52,987 bases of DNA from UBA1205 sp045534635 (GCA_045534635.1 JAZSKB010000023.1:1-52987); one strand, 5' to 3'; shown: positions 7,468-16,096, numbered from the stretch's first letter. Translations and numbers: made by a program. Notes: generated from the sequence alone by a model not told the origin.

Positions 7468-8592
7468 TTAGTGTTTCCAATTATTTTTTGTAAATAACAA
7501 TAAACCAATTGTATATGTGATGTAAATAGGATATAAAAAAGCTAAAATAAAGTAGTGTTTGATTAAATTTTTGTTATTAATAAATTTCAACCAAGCCAAA
7601 ATAACAGGAAAATCTACGAGTATTTTAACAGAAAAAAGAATCAAAAGAGGTATAAATGACCAATTCATAAAAATTGCCCCAAGAAAGGTTAAAATAATAC
7701 AAATAGATAAACAAGCGACGACTATTGCCGTAAAAATTGTAAAAATATCTTTATAATGAGGTGTTTTTCCACTCCAACGGGCTCTTTGATGTAAAAAAGC
7801 TTGTAAGGTAGGAGCGGTAAAAGTTTGTACACATATTTGTAGCGATTTTATAAATCCAATGGATAGATTGCCGTATTTTTTTTTGCAAGAATGTAGTAAA
7901 AAAACATCATCACCAGATGGATATTGCATAAAAGGTTCCATTTCTTTTTGTAAATCTATAAAAATTTGTTTTTCGTAAAATAGATTTGCAGCATTACACA
8001 TAATAGGTTTGCCAATATTTATCGCTCCTCCTGTAGATATCATAAGAGAACCTAATTCAATCTGTTGCAATTGTTCTAATATCGTTTTGGGTTTGTAAAA
8101 AACAATGGGAGCAACTATCATTTTGTAGGAGTGTCTGTTATAAAAATCGTTGAAAATGTTTAACCAAAAAGGAGGAACAACACAATCGGCATCAGTTTGG
8201 GCTATCAAATTATATTTTGCAGCAGTGATAGCGATTCTTATTGCTGTTTTTTTTCCTTTTTGACTATTGTTGGTGATTACTTGATAAGGAAAATCTGAGT
8301 GATTATTGAAAAAATTGTGGATAAAATTTGCAGTGTTGTCTTTTGAAAAATCGTCAACGAAGATAAATTCCATTTTATTTTTTGGATATTGCAATTCAAT
8401 TAAAGAATTTAAACATTGTTCAATACGTGTTATTTCATCGCAAAACACAATGATAATACTTATTGGTTGGTAGTGGGGCTTAGAAGTGTGTTTGTAATTT
8501 GGTGAAAATTGCCAACCAAAGAAAAAAGCAAGTATAGTAAAACTATAAATAATTAAAATAAAGATACTTAGTATAAAAAAAATTAGTTCCAT
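7468..8592 (-). CDS. Membrane-anchored glycosyltransferase, family 2
   Basis: A 374-residue protein with one N-terminal membrane segment and about three at the C-terminus (from ~residue 285). In between is a GT-A domain: ISIIIVFCDE near residue 45, FVDDFSKDNT near 78, a DxD metal site in TDADC near 135, SGDD near 227 and the QRARW acceptor-site motif near 272. This layout is typical of processive or lipid-linked GT2 enzymes that use nucleotide-sugars at the inner membrane. Its start overlaps the end of the upstream flippase-like gene by 10 bp, indicating translational coupling and a joint role in glycolipid assembly or export. The sugar and acceptor are unknown. Confidence 0.87.
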   Translation of the reverse strand: MELIFFILSIFILIIYSFTILAFFFGWQFSPNYKHTSKPHYQPISIIIVFCDEITRIEQCLNSLIELQYPKNKMEFIFVDDFSKDNTANFIHNFFNNHSDFPYQVITNNSQKGKKTAIRIAITAAKYNLIAQTDADCVVPPFWLNIFNDFYNRHSYKMIVAPIVFYKPKTILEQLQQIELGSLMISTGGAINIGKPIMCNAANLFYEKQIFIDLQKEMEPFMQYPSGDDVFLLHSCKKKYGNLSIGFIKSLQICVQTFTAPTLQAFLHQRARWSGKTPHYKDIFTIFTAIVVACLSICIILTFLGAIFMNWSFIPLLILFSVKILVDFPVILAWLKFINNKNLIKHYFILAFLYPIYITYTIGLLLFTKNNWKH

Positions 8593-9605
8593 CTAAAGAA
8601 TTTTAAATAAAAAACAAAAAAAGAACCAACTATTGCAGGTGTTACAACGTTGATTAACCACAAAAAAATTGTTGCTACTACAACATTAATATTATCAATT
8701 CCAAAACTATGAAAAAAATAGTTACATTGTCCAAAAATAACTATAGCAACAGAGGCACGAACTCCAATTTCGCTTAAAACCCAAGTGGGAATAAAACTAC
8801 TGATTAAAAAATAAATGCTTCCCATTAGTAAAATCGGAATTATCGGTAATTGATAAGAAAATAGAGTAAGTGCTAAATATAGTTGTACAGAAAATACAAA
8901 GTATCGAATAAATGATAAGAATAAAGTTTTTAATAAATCTTTGGAAGAATAGCTGTGTAAAAAAAGAAGTTTTTTATTCAAAAATAATGCCAATTTATTA
9001 TTAAATCGTTGTAAAAAAGAGATTATAGTTGAAAGATTGAAATAGACAATCAACATTAATATTATAGTGAAACACAACAAAATTAAGCCAATAATGTAAT
9101 AGGTTGTATATGAAGAATATTCTTTTTCGATAATAAAACAATAAAGTAAGCCAACACAACCAACAACGATAGTAATAAGACCTTGAGAAAAATTGCTAAC
9201 AAGAGTAGTAATTCCTCCTTTCAAAGCATAATTTTTTGGCATAGCAAATGCTCTTCCAACAAAATCGCCCATTCTATTGGGAAGAATAAAACTAACGCAA
9301 ACACCTAAGAATGTTGCACGTATTGCTTCACCCCAAGAAAGTGGATATTCTTTTTGCATTAGATTTTTCCATTTTAGCGTTTCTATCAACCAATTGACAA
9401 ACATAAGTAATACGATAGTTGCAATTATAATAATATGCGAAGTATTAAAATTTTCAACATTAAGTTTAAATTTCTCAATGGTTTCGAGTTGTGAACTATC
9501 GCTAAGTTTTACAAATAAAAAAGCATAACTTAATAGAAAAATAAGTAAACTTATCAATATGTTAACTCTTTTTAGTACTTTTGCAGAATTGTATTTAATA
9601 ATCAT
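8583..9605 (-). CDS. Flippase-like integral membrane protein (LPG synthase TM-domain family)
   Basis: A 340-residue polytopic protein with about eight hydrophobic segments. It has the conserved WGEAIRATFLGVCVSFILPNRMGD stretch of the family that includes the membrane half of lysylphosphatidylglycerol synthase (MprF) and AglD-like proteins. There is no aminoacyl-transferase half. Members are thought to move or modify lipid-linked molecules across the inner membrane. Coupling with the GT2 gene suggests the two act on the same lipid. The start codon lies only 8 bp from ruvC on the other strand, and the ruvC promoter falls inside its first ten codons. A TACCTTTG element inside ruvC (9688-9695, minus strand) is its likeliest promoter. 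Confidence 0.8.
   Translation of the reverse strand: MIIKYNSAKVLKRVNILISLLIFLLSYAFLFVKLSDSSQLETIEKFKLNVENFNTSHIIIIATIVLLMFVNWLIETLKWKNLMQKEYPLSWGEAIRATFLGVCVSFILPNRMGDFVGRAFAMPKNYALKGGITTLVSNFSQGLITIVVGCVGLLYCFIIEKEYSSYTTYYIIGLILLCFTIILMLIVYFNLSTIISFLQRFNNKLALFLNKKLLFLHSYSSKDLLKTLFLSFIRYFVFSVQLYLALTLFSYQLPIIPILLMGSIYFLISSFIPTWVLSEIGVRASVAIVIFGQCNYFFHSFGIDNINVVVATIFLWLINVVTPAIVGSFFVFYLKFFRWN
9576..9583 (+). promoter_or_regulatory. -7 promoter element of ruvC
   Basis: TACTTTTG followed by C, 30 bp before the ruvC start. It lies inside the 5' coding end of the divergent flippase-like gene. Confidence 0.7.
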
Positions 9606-9613
9606 AAATATAC

Positions 9614-10180
9614 GTGAATAAAACAGAGCAAATAATATTAGGAATAGACCCCGGAACCAATATTATGGGGTACGGTCTAATTTGTGCCAAAGGTACAAAA
9701 ATTTCTCTTATCAAAATGGGAATTTTAAAATTAGATGCAAAAAAAAATGCGTTGAACAAATTAGAAGATATATTTACAAGTGTATCCTCATTGATAACGA
9801 CATACCAACCTCAAGAAATGGCAATAGAAGCCCCATTTTTTGGAAAAAATGTTCAGTCTATGTTGAAATTGGGTAGGGCTCAAGGGGTTGCAATAGCAGC
9901 TGGTTTGCATCATCATTTGCCAATTTATGAATATGCTCCTCGTAAGGTTAAAATGGCAATAGTAGGAAAAGGGGCTGCTTCAAAAGAACAAGTGTGTAGT
10001 ATGCTTTCAAATTTGGTTAATGGTATGAATTCGGAAGATATTCCCGCTTTCGATGCTTCAGATGCAGTTGCAATAGCATATTGTCATTATTTGCAAAATA
10101 AACAATTGACAAACAATTCTAAATCCTATGCAGGTTGGGAAGGGTTTCTTTCACAAAATAAAGATAGAATTATTAGATAA
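9614..10180 (+). CDS. ruvC: Holliday junction resolvase RuvC
   Basis: A 188-residue RuvC with a GTG start. The RNase H-fold catalytic carboxylates are visible as D12 (GIDPGT), E72 (MAIEAPFF), D147 and D150 (FDASDAVAIAYCH). It resolves four-way junctions with RuvAB during recombination and repair. Length fits the family. The gene is monocistronic, ending at a 15-bp terminator shared with the convergent ornithine aminotransferase gene. Confidence 0.95.
   Translation: MNKTEQIILGIDPGTNIMGYGLICAKGTKISLIKMGILKLDAKKNALNKLEDIFTSVSSLITTYQPQEMAIEAPFFGKNVQSMLKLGRAQGVAIAAGLHHHLPIYEYAPRKVKMAIVGKGAASKEQVCSMLSNLVNGMNSEDIPAFDASDAVAIAYCHYLQNKQLTNNSKSYAGWEGFLSQNKDRIIR
9688..9695 (-). promoter_or_regulatory. 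Possible -7 element of the flippase/GT2 operon, inside ruvC
   Basis: TACCTTTG on the minus strand, ~83 bp before the flippase-like start codon. A chance match is possible in AT-rich DNA. Confidence 0.4.
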
Positions 10181-10185
10181 ATAAC

Positions 10186-10220
10186 AAAACAAAAGGCAAC
10201 TAAAAGTTGCCTTTTGTTTT
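10186..10220. terminator. Bidirectional terminator between ruvC and ornithine aminotransferase
   Basis: A perfect 15-bp stem (AAAACAAAAGGCAAC and its complement) with a 5-nt loop. A/T runs on both sides let it serve both convergent genes. Confidence 0.9.
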
Positions 10221-10230
10221 AGAAATAATA

Positions 10231-11463
10231 TTATTCAAAAGAAAGAATTGCCTCTTTGATAATTTCAATTGCTTGACGTAATTCTTCTTCTGTTATTACC
10301 AATGGAGGGGCAAAACGGATAATGTGTTGATGAGTAGGTTTTGCCAATAAACCTAAATCACGCATTTTAAGACATACATCCCATGCTTCTTTACCATTTT
10401 TCGGACGAATAATTACTGCATTTAATAGTCCTTTACCGCGAACTTTTTCTATCATTGAAGATTGAATTTTGTTCATTTCTTCACGGAAAATTTTTCCAAG
10501 ATATTCGGCTTTTTCCATTAAATTTTCTTCTTTAATAACTTCTAAAGCAGCAATACTTACTTTAGCGGCTATAGGATTGCCTCCAAAAGTAGAACCATGT
10601 TCTCCGGGTTTGATATTCAACATAATATCGTCGTCGGCTAAGACTGCAGATACAGGAAATACTCCGCCTCCGAGTGCTTTCCCTAAAATAAGAATGTCAG
10701 GACGAACATCTTCGTGGTCGCAGGCTAACATTTTTCCAGTACGTGCTATACCACTTTGAACTTCATCAGCCATAAATAGTACATTGTATTTATGACAAAT
10801 TTCGTAACATTTTTTTAAATAATTTTCATCAGGAACATAAACACCGGCTTCTCCTTGGATTGGTTCTACTAAAAAACCAGCAATTTTGCTTCCGTGTTCT
10901 GCCAAAACTTTTTCCAAAGCATCGGTATCGTTGTAAGGGATACGAATAAATCCTGGTGTCATAGGACCATAGTTGGCATACGAATCTGGGTCGTTGCTCA
11001 TAGTGATAATGGTAATAGTACGTCCGTGAAAATTACCTTCACAACAAACAATCATAACTTCATCGTTGGGAATACCTTTTTTTACTACACCCCAACGACG
11101 AGCCAATTTTAATGCTGTTTCATCGGCTTCGGCTCCGCTGTTCATTGGTAAGACTTTGTCATAACCAAAGTATTCGGTAACGTATTTTTCCCACAATCCT
11201 AAACAATTGTTGTAAAATGCTCTTGAACTCAATGTTAGTTCTTGGGCTTGCTCACAAAGTGCTTTAATGATTTTGGGATGACAATGTCCTTGATTTACTG
11301 CTGAATAAGCAGAAAGAAAATCAAAATAACGTTTGCCTTCAACGTCCCATACGTAAACTCCTTGACCTTTAGCTAATACTACTGGAAGTGGGTGATAATT
11401 GTGTGCTCCATATTGGGCTTCCATTTCCATTGCTTGTTTACTTGATGTAATCTTTTCCATCAT
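10231..11463 (-). CDS. rocD: Ornithine aminotransferase
   Basis: A 410-residue class III PLP aminotransferase that transfers the delta-amino group of ornithine to 2-oxoglutarate, giving glutamate semialdehyde. Visible features are the N-terminal YGAHNYHPLPVVL and the cofactor loop MNSGAEADETALKLAR. Also present are EGNFHGRT, the PLP-ring aspartate D233 in ADEVQSGIARTG and the Schiff-base lysine K262 in LILGKALGGG. HGSTFGGNPIA closes the active site. YGAHNYHPLP and YDKVLPMNSG distinguish it from acetylornithine aminotransferases. A TATCTTTG element lies 52 bp upstream. The start is either of two adjacent Met codons. Confidence 0.93.
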   Translation of the reverse strand: MMEKITSSKQAMEMEAQYGAHNYHPLPVVLAKGQGVYVWDVEGKRYFDFLSAYSAVNQGHCHPKIIKALCEQAQELTLSSRAFYNNCLGLWEKYVTEYFGYDKVLPMNSGAEADETALKLARRWGVVKKGIPNDEVMIVCCEGNFHGRTITIITMSNDPDSYANYGPMTPGFIRIPYNDTDALEKVLAEHGSKIAGFLVEPIQGEAGVYVPDENYLKKCYEICHKYNVLFMADEVQSGIARTGKMLACDHEDVRPDILILGKALGGGVFPVSAVLADDDIMLNIKPGEHGSTFGGNPIAAKVSIAALEVIKEENLMEKAEYLGKIFREEMNKIQSSMIEKVRGKGLLNAVIIRPKNGKEAWDVCLKMRDLGLLAKPTHQHIIRFAPPLVITEEELRQAIEIIKEAILSFE

Positions 11464-11514
11464 AATATCCTAAGTTTTATATTAATTAATTGTTTTGAAT
11501 TTCTTTTTAAAATG

Positions 11515-11522
11515 CAAAGATA
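11515..11522 (-). promoter_or_regulatory. -7 promoter element of ornithine aminotransferase
   Basis: TATCTTTG followed by C on the minus strand, in the 119-bp gap after lpxB. Confidence 0.7.
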
Positions 11523-11582
11523 TAAATTTTTTTGTATATGATTAAATTATTTTTTTGCAATATTATACTTTTAGTTCAAAAA

Positions 11583-12707
11583 TTATTGTTTTTGGTATTT
11601 TTTGTTTAATAACTCAACCATTAGTTGGGCAATTTTTTTTGTTGTATTGCCGTCTCCCATGATGTTTTGTAATTGTTTGTATTCTAATAATATATCGTTT
11701 CTTTTGGGACAATTGGCGATAATGGAATCCAATTCTGTTTTTAGCAATTGTGGATTCATATCATTTTGAATTAATTCTGTAACTATAGATTTATTTGCAA
11801 TCAGATTGACCAAAGAAATGTATTGAATACCAGAGATTAAATGTTTGGCTATTATATAAGAAAGATGATTGGCTTTGTAACAAACTACTTGAGGAACTCC
11901 AAATAAAGCCGTTTCTAATGTTGCAGTTCCAGAGGTTACCATTGCTGCGTGGGAATTTGATAATAAATCGTAAGTTTGATTAAAAACGATTTTGATATTT
12001 TGCCCATTTAAAATTTTATCGTAAAGATTTTTTTGTTGTGTTATTCCTGCAATAATAAATTGATAATCATTGTATTGATTTGCAACTTGTATCATAGTTG
12101 GCAACATTCGCAGAATTTCTTGTCGTCGGCTTCCGGGTAAAATGGCAATAATAGGGCGGCTATCCAAATGATTTTTATTGATAAAATCATTGTTGATAAT
12201 TGTATTTTTTATAATGTCCAACAAAGGATGTCCAAAATAATGTACAGGAAAATTATATTTTGCATAAAAATCTTGCTCGAAAGGCAATATTACGAACATT
12301 TCAGAAACGTATTTTTTGATAATTTTTACACGAGAGGTATGCCAAGCCCATATTTGAGGAGAGATATAATAAAATGTAGGTATTTGTTTTTTGTGTAAAT
12401 ATTTTGCCATTCGAAGATTAAATCCCGGATAATCAATAAGTATAACTACATCTGGTTGAAAATCAATTATATCTTTTTTACAAAATGCAAAATTAGAAAA
12501 GATTTTGTTAAGATGTGTTGCCACTTCAACAAATCCCATAAATGCCATATCTTTGTAATCTTTGACGACAGTAGCTCCTGCTTTTCGTAATAAATCTCCT
12601 CCACATGCCCTAATTTGTGCTTGTGTATCTGTTTCTACGATTTGTTTTGCCAATCTTGCTCCATGTAAATCACCAGAAGTTTCTCCTGCTATGATATAAT
12701 ACTTCAT
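11583..12707 (-). CDS. lpxB: Lipid-A-disaccharide synthase
   Basis: A 374-residue GT19 enzyme that joins UDP-diacylglucosamine and lipid X at the inner face of the cytoplasmic membrane to give lipid A disaccharide. Typical motifs are IIAGETSGDLHGARLA at the N-terminus, MGFVEV, DYPGFNLR, YYISPQIWAW and HPLLD. ILPGSRRQEI and the C-terminal SGTATLETALFGVPQVVCYK form the nucleotide-sugar site. Its -7 element (12770-12763) lies within the first of two 49-bp direct repeats. The upstream neighbour on the same strand is the HD-domain gene of the apparent insertion, which could read into lpxB. Confidence 0.95.
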   Translation of the reverse strand: MKYYIIAGETSGDLHGARLAKQIVETDTQAQIRACGGDLLRKAGATVVKDYKDMAFMGFVEVATHLNKIFSNFAFCKKDIIDFQPDVVILIDYPGFNLRMAKYLHKKQIPTFYYISPQIWAWHTSRVKIIKKYVSEMFVILPFEQDFYAKYNFPVHYFGHPLLDIIKNTIINNDFINKNHLDSRPIIAILPGSRRQEILRMLPTMIQVANQYNDYQFIIAGITQQKNLYDKILNGQNIKIVFNQTYDLLSNSHAAMVTSGTATLETALFGVPQVVCYKANHLSYIIAKHLISGIQYISLVNLIANKSIVTELIQNDMNPQLLKTELDSIIANCPKRNDILLEYKQLQNIMGDGNTTKKIAQLMVELLNKKYQKQ

Positions 12708-12759
12708 ATTTTACTTTTTTGTATAAATACTTCTTGTTGAAAAGAAGATGTAAACCAAT

Positions 12760-12808
12760 TTGCAAAGTTATATAAAAAATGTTTAAAATTGGAAGTGTGG
12801 AATGGATA
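12760..12808. repeat. 49-bp direct repeat, copy 1 (lpxB-proximal)
   Basis: Identical to 13912-13960 over all 49 bases. Similarity stops abruptly on both sides. On the minus strand it holds the last eight codons and stop of the HD gene, then the lpxB -7 element TAACTTTG. Confidence 0.95.
12763..12770 (-). promoter_or_regulatory. -7 promoter element of lpxB
   Basis: TAACTTTG followed by C on the minus strand, 56 bp before the lpxB ATG, inside repeat copy 1. Confidence 0.7.
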
Positions 12809-13895
12809 TACCAATATTATTATTTTTTTTGGTGATAGTTAAATTTATTGTTATCATATCATCATTTTCTTTAGAAACAGGAAGTAACCACTCATTCAAT
12901 TCAAGTATTTTTTTTCGATATACACTATCATTGCTTTTTATAATAATCTTTTTGCCTTTTAATTGTATATCAACTTTTGACAAGCAGGAAGTAGATTTTA
13001 GAGGTTCTATAGTGTCAATGATGCAGAAAAAAGTAAATAAAGGAAACTCATCAAATGATATTTTATATTCTTTGTATTGCCCTTTTTCATCTTTTTCCGA
13101 AGATAATATAAGTTCGTTAAGATAATTTTCCTTATAGACATTAATGTTTTTATCATCATCTCTTATCATCCAAATATTGTGAGATAAGATTATCCATGCT
13201 ACGTAGTGATATAGTTCTTCAAGTTCTTCTTTCCAATCTAAATCCGTTTGAAGATTAGTACATTGAAACCTTCTTATATCACAAATATTTTCGTCAAAAT
13301 TCAAACCGGCATATATGCCATGCTCTTTGTTTTCACGATATTCATAATAGTTTTTAAATACATCTGCATAAAAATCAGGAACACTTTTTTTTTCTATAGA
13401 AGGTATTTTATAGTTAGGGTTAGGCAATTTTCTTTCTTCTTTTTCCATTTCTGCAAGATACCCTAAATCATGAAATAAGGTAGCCATAAACCAAACAAAT
13501 GTAAATTGTTTTTCTATAGTTAGTCTTTGACATTTATCATGAAGGTCTTGTATCTCTTTCGACTTGGTTTTACATTCATCCTTAAAACATTTTAAATTTG
13601 TCAACTCATCAATTATAGAATCACGAAGGAACTTTGATTTTTTATGATTAAATAACCATAATCCTAAAAAAAATGCTGAAACGATGTGATAAAACCTATT
13701 AGGATAGTTTTTAAACAAACTATCTATATCATCAAACAAGATTGTTTTCGATTTTTCTGAATAGTTTATAAATTCTTTAATAAACCGTTTACAATCTTTT
13801 GTATCTAATATATTCGGAGCCTTAAGGTCTTTATTATAATAATTCCAGACATTTTCTTTCTGAAGTATGCTATTGTATATTTTTTTTATTTTCAT
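12783..13895 (-). CDS. HD-domain phosphohydrolase-like protein of unknown function
   Basis: A 370-residue soluble protein without signal peptide. A full HD-superfamily metal-ligand pattern can be read in order: H70 (RFYHIVSAF), H142-D143 (TLFHDLGYL), H192 (KEHGIYAGL), H239 (ILSHNIW) and D294 (CIIDTIEP). HD enzymes hydrolyse phosphate esters or nucleotides; the substrate here is unknown. The last ~70 residues look beta-rich and end in IPHFQF. The stop codon and last eight codons lie inside a 49-bp direct repeat whose second copy supplies this gene's own promoter. A lone HD enzyme on a cassette would fit a defence or nucleotide-signalling role, but this is speculation. Confidence 0.8.
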   Translation of the reverse strand: MKIKKIYNSILQKENVWNYYNKDLKAPNILDTKDCKRFIKEFINYSEKSKTILFDDIDSLFKNYPNRFYHIVSAFFLGLWLFNHKKSKFLRDSIIDELTNLKCFKDECKTKSKEIQDLHDKCQRLTIEKQFTFVWFMATLFHDLGYLAEMEKEERKLPNPNYKIPSIEKKSVPDFYADVFKNYYEYRENKEHGIYAGLNFDENICDIRRFQCTNLQTDLDWKEELEELYHYVAWIILSHNIWMIRDDDKNINVYKENYLNELILSSEKDEKGQYKEYKISFDEFPLFTFFCIIDTIEPLKSTSCLSKVDIQLKGKKIIIKSNDSVYRKKILELNEWLLPVSKENDDMITINLTITKKNNNIGISIPHFQF

Positions 13896-13911
13896 GCGTA
13901 TTTAATTTGAA

Positions 13912-13960
13912 TTGCAAAGTTATATAAAAAATGTTTAAAATTGGAAGTGTGGAATGGATA
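13912..13960. repeat. 49-bp direct repeat, copy 2 (upstream of the HD gene)
   Basis: Perfect copy of 12760-12808. Here the coding half (the HD C-terminal codons) is out of gene context, while the -7 element half serves the HD gene. Confidence 0.95.
13915..13922 (-). promoter_or_regulatory. -7 promoter element of the HD-domain gene
   Basis: TAACTTTG followed by C on the minus strand, 19 bp before the start codon, inside repeat copy 2 and identical to the lpxB element. Confidence 0.65.
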
Positions 13961-14007
13961 GTTTCGTTTAGGTAAAAGTTATGTAATGTATAATTTAAAA
14001 AAAATTG

Positions 14008-14015
14008 TAACTTTG
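14008..14015 (+). promoter_or_regulatory. -7 promoter element of the C10 peptidase operon
   Basis: TAACTTTG followed by C, 35 bp before the start codon. It is the only -7 match before the six-gene plus-strand run. Confidence 0.7.
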
Positions 14016-14050
14016 CTTTTTATATAAAGAAATAAAAAAAAGTTGATGGT

Positions 14051-16090
14051 ATGAGAAAAGTATTAACCTTTTGTTTGGCGTTACTGTTTGTATTACAGGG
14101 ATTTGGTCAAGTTGTTTCTTATCAAGAAGCAGTGGATTGTGCAAATGTTTTTTTTGGAAAAATGCAAAAATCGGTGCTGAATTGTGCATTTATTCAGCAA
14201 CACGAATCGCAACCACTTTTTTACGTATTTAATGCGGAATCATCTTTTGTAGTAGTTGCAGCAGATAAAAGAGTAACCCCTATTTTAGCATATTCTTATA
14301 ATTCAGTATTTAATAAAGAAGAAATTCCTGAAGCCGCAAAAATGTGGTTAGACGCTTATGCAAATGCAATCAGTTATTTACAGAAAAATGATAATAATCA
14401 AGAAATAAATGATTATTGGCAAAAAAAATATCATAAATCTAATACACCTATAGAGGAGGTAAAACCATTGCTTTGCTCAAATTGGGGACAAGGAAAACAA
14501 TATAATTATTATTGTCCTATTGATGACAAAGGTCCTAATGGTCGTTGTGTAACAGGTTGCGTTCCAACAGCACTTGGACAATTGATGTATTATTTTCGAT
14601 TTCCTAATTCAGGCGTAGGACAATATTCGTATCAAGATTCTGTTTATGGAACAATATCAGCAGATTTTTCACAAAGAGAATATTCGTACGAAGCGATGAC
14701 AGACAAAGGAAATGCAATTAATGTAGCAGCAAGTCGTTTAATAAGTGATATAGGAGTAGCCTGTGATATTGTTTATGGTCCCCAAGGTTCAGGAATGTAT
14801 AATCACAAAGCCGCCTATGCCTTAAAAACATTTTTTAAATACAGTCCACAAACAGAATATGTTTATCGCGATTCTGTATCACTGAATTGGGATAGTTTGA
14901 TAGTGTTGCATCTCAATGCAAATATTCCTTTATATTATGCAGGTTGGAGTGTGCCAAATATAGAAGGACATGGTTTTATTTGTGATGGATATCAAAAATT
15001 TGACACAGCAGATTATTATTATCATTTCAATTTTGGTTGGGAATCTTCTTATGATGGATATTTTTATACTAATGCATTATCTCCATCATTGTATAATTTT
15101 AATTTATCGCAAGAAATTATTGCTCATGCTTATCCAGATACAACATTATATCCTTATCCAGAAATACAACAACTTGTTGGACAAAAGAAATTGACATCTA
15201 TGGAAGGTTCTTTTGAAGTATCACCATTGAAAAATATACCACAAGATATGGATTATCAATGGATTGTAGCACCTCAAACGGATACTTTAAAATCATTGAC
15301 ATTAAATGTGAAATGCAGACTTGCAGAAAATGATACAGTATGGATTAATACAATTTTTTATACAGATACTATTTTGAATTTGACAATTGAAGATAAGCAG
15401 AATAAAGAATTTGTAGTTCGGATGAAAACAACTTCTTCCAATAGTGAGCAGTTTCATTGTTCGTACACAACAGAAAAACCAACGTATTGTAACTCAATTA
15501 CAATGTATAGCACAACTACAACTATTGATGATGGAAGTTTAGCGTATCAATATAATAATTTTACTTATTGCAGGCATAAAATCACATTGAACGGAAAAAA
15601 AGCCATTGTTATAAGATTTTCAAAATTTGAAACCGAGCAAGATAAAGATATTTTATATTTTTATGACCAATCAACTACAACGAAAGAATTATTGTTAGCA
15701 CTTTCTGGAACTTTGCAAGATTCTGTTTATGTGTTTAATACAAATAAACTCATGGTGGAATTTATTACAGATGAAGAAAATGTTTTTGATGGTTGGACAT
15801 TTTCGATTAAAGATACGACACCGAATACGTCAATTTTAAATTATTTAGCAGAAAACGATATTGTAGTATTTCCTAATCCAGTACAAGACCAATTAACAAT
15901 AACAATCAATGAGGATTTGATTTCAGAAGAATTGAAAAATACTAATGTGCAATTGTTTGATATATTGGGAAAAGAATTACAATGTGTGAAAATTTCTCCA
16001 AACATAAATATCAATTTATCAAAATATGCAAAAGGAGTGTATTTTTTGAGAATTGGAAATATTAATAAAAAGATTTTTAAGATAAAATAA
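14051..16090 (+). CDS. Secreted C10-family (streptopain-like) cysteine peptidase with T9SS sorting domain
   Basis: A 679-residue protein. Residues 1-20 form a signal peptide ending in GFGQ. The Spi-like propeptide follows (FYVFNAESSFVVVAAD...ILAYS). The catalytic domain has Cys170 in GRCVTGCVPTALGQLMYYF and His307 in EGHGFICDGY, the catalytic pair of family C10 (SpeB, interpain, PrtT). A CUB-like beta region follows. The last ~80 residues are a type A T9SS sorting domain (VVFPNPVQDQLTI...LFDILGKEL...GVYFLRI). The enzyme should be exported by Sec, then moved to the surface by T9SS and activated by propeptide removal. The antiporter gene starts 6 bp later. Confidence 0.92.
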   Translation: MRKVLTFCLALLFVLQGFGQVVSYQEAVDCANVFFGKMQKSVLNCAFIQQHESQPLFYVFNAESSFVVVAADKRVTPILAYSYNSVFNKEEIPEAAKMWLDAYANAISYLQKNDNNQEINDYWQKKYHKSNTPIEEVKPLLCSNWGQGKQYNYYCPIDDKGPNGRCVTGCVPTALGQLMYYFRFPNSGVGQYSYQDSVYGTISADFSQREYSYEAMTDKGNAINVAASRLISDIGVACDIVYGPQGSGMYNHKAAYALKTFFKYSPQTEYVYRDSVSLNWDSLIVLHLNANIPLYYAGWSVPNIEGHGFICDGYQKFDTADYYYHFNFGWESSYDGYFYTNALSPSLYNFNLSQEIIAHAYPDTTLYPYPEIQQLVGQKKLTSMEGSFEVSPLKNIPQDMDYQWIVAPQTDTLKSLTLNVKCRLAENDTVWINTIFYTDTILNLTIEDKQNKEFVVRMKTTSSNSEQFHCSYTTEKPTYCNSITMYSTTTTIDDGSLAYQYNNFTYCRHKITLNGKKAIVIRFSKFETEQDKDILYFYDQSTTTKELLLALSGTLQDSVYVFNTNKLMVEFITDEENVFDGWTFSIKDTTPNTSILNYLAENDIVVFPNPVQDQLTITINEDLISEELKNTNVQLFDILGKELQCVKISPNININLSKYAKGVYFLRIGNINKKIFKIK

Positions 16091-16096
16091 AAATAT

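Larger units (their letters stand above)
12760..13960 (-). mobile_element. Putative inserted gene cassette bounded by 49-bp direct repeats
   Basis: One HD-domain gene plus one repeat unit (1152 bp, repeat to repeat) sits between lpxB and the C10 peptidase gene, bounded by perfect 49-bp direct repeats. No integrase or transposase is encoded inside, so any mobilising enzyme would have to act in trans. A local duplication that placed a copy of the gene's 3' end and the lpxB promoter upstream of the gene is the main alternative. Identity of the repeats indicates a recent event. Confidence 0.5.
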
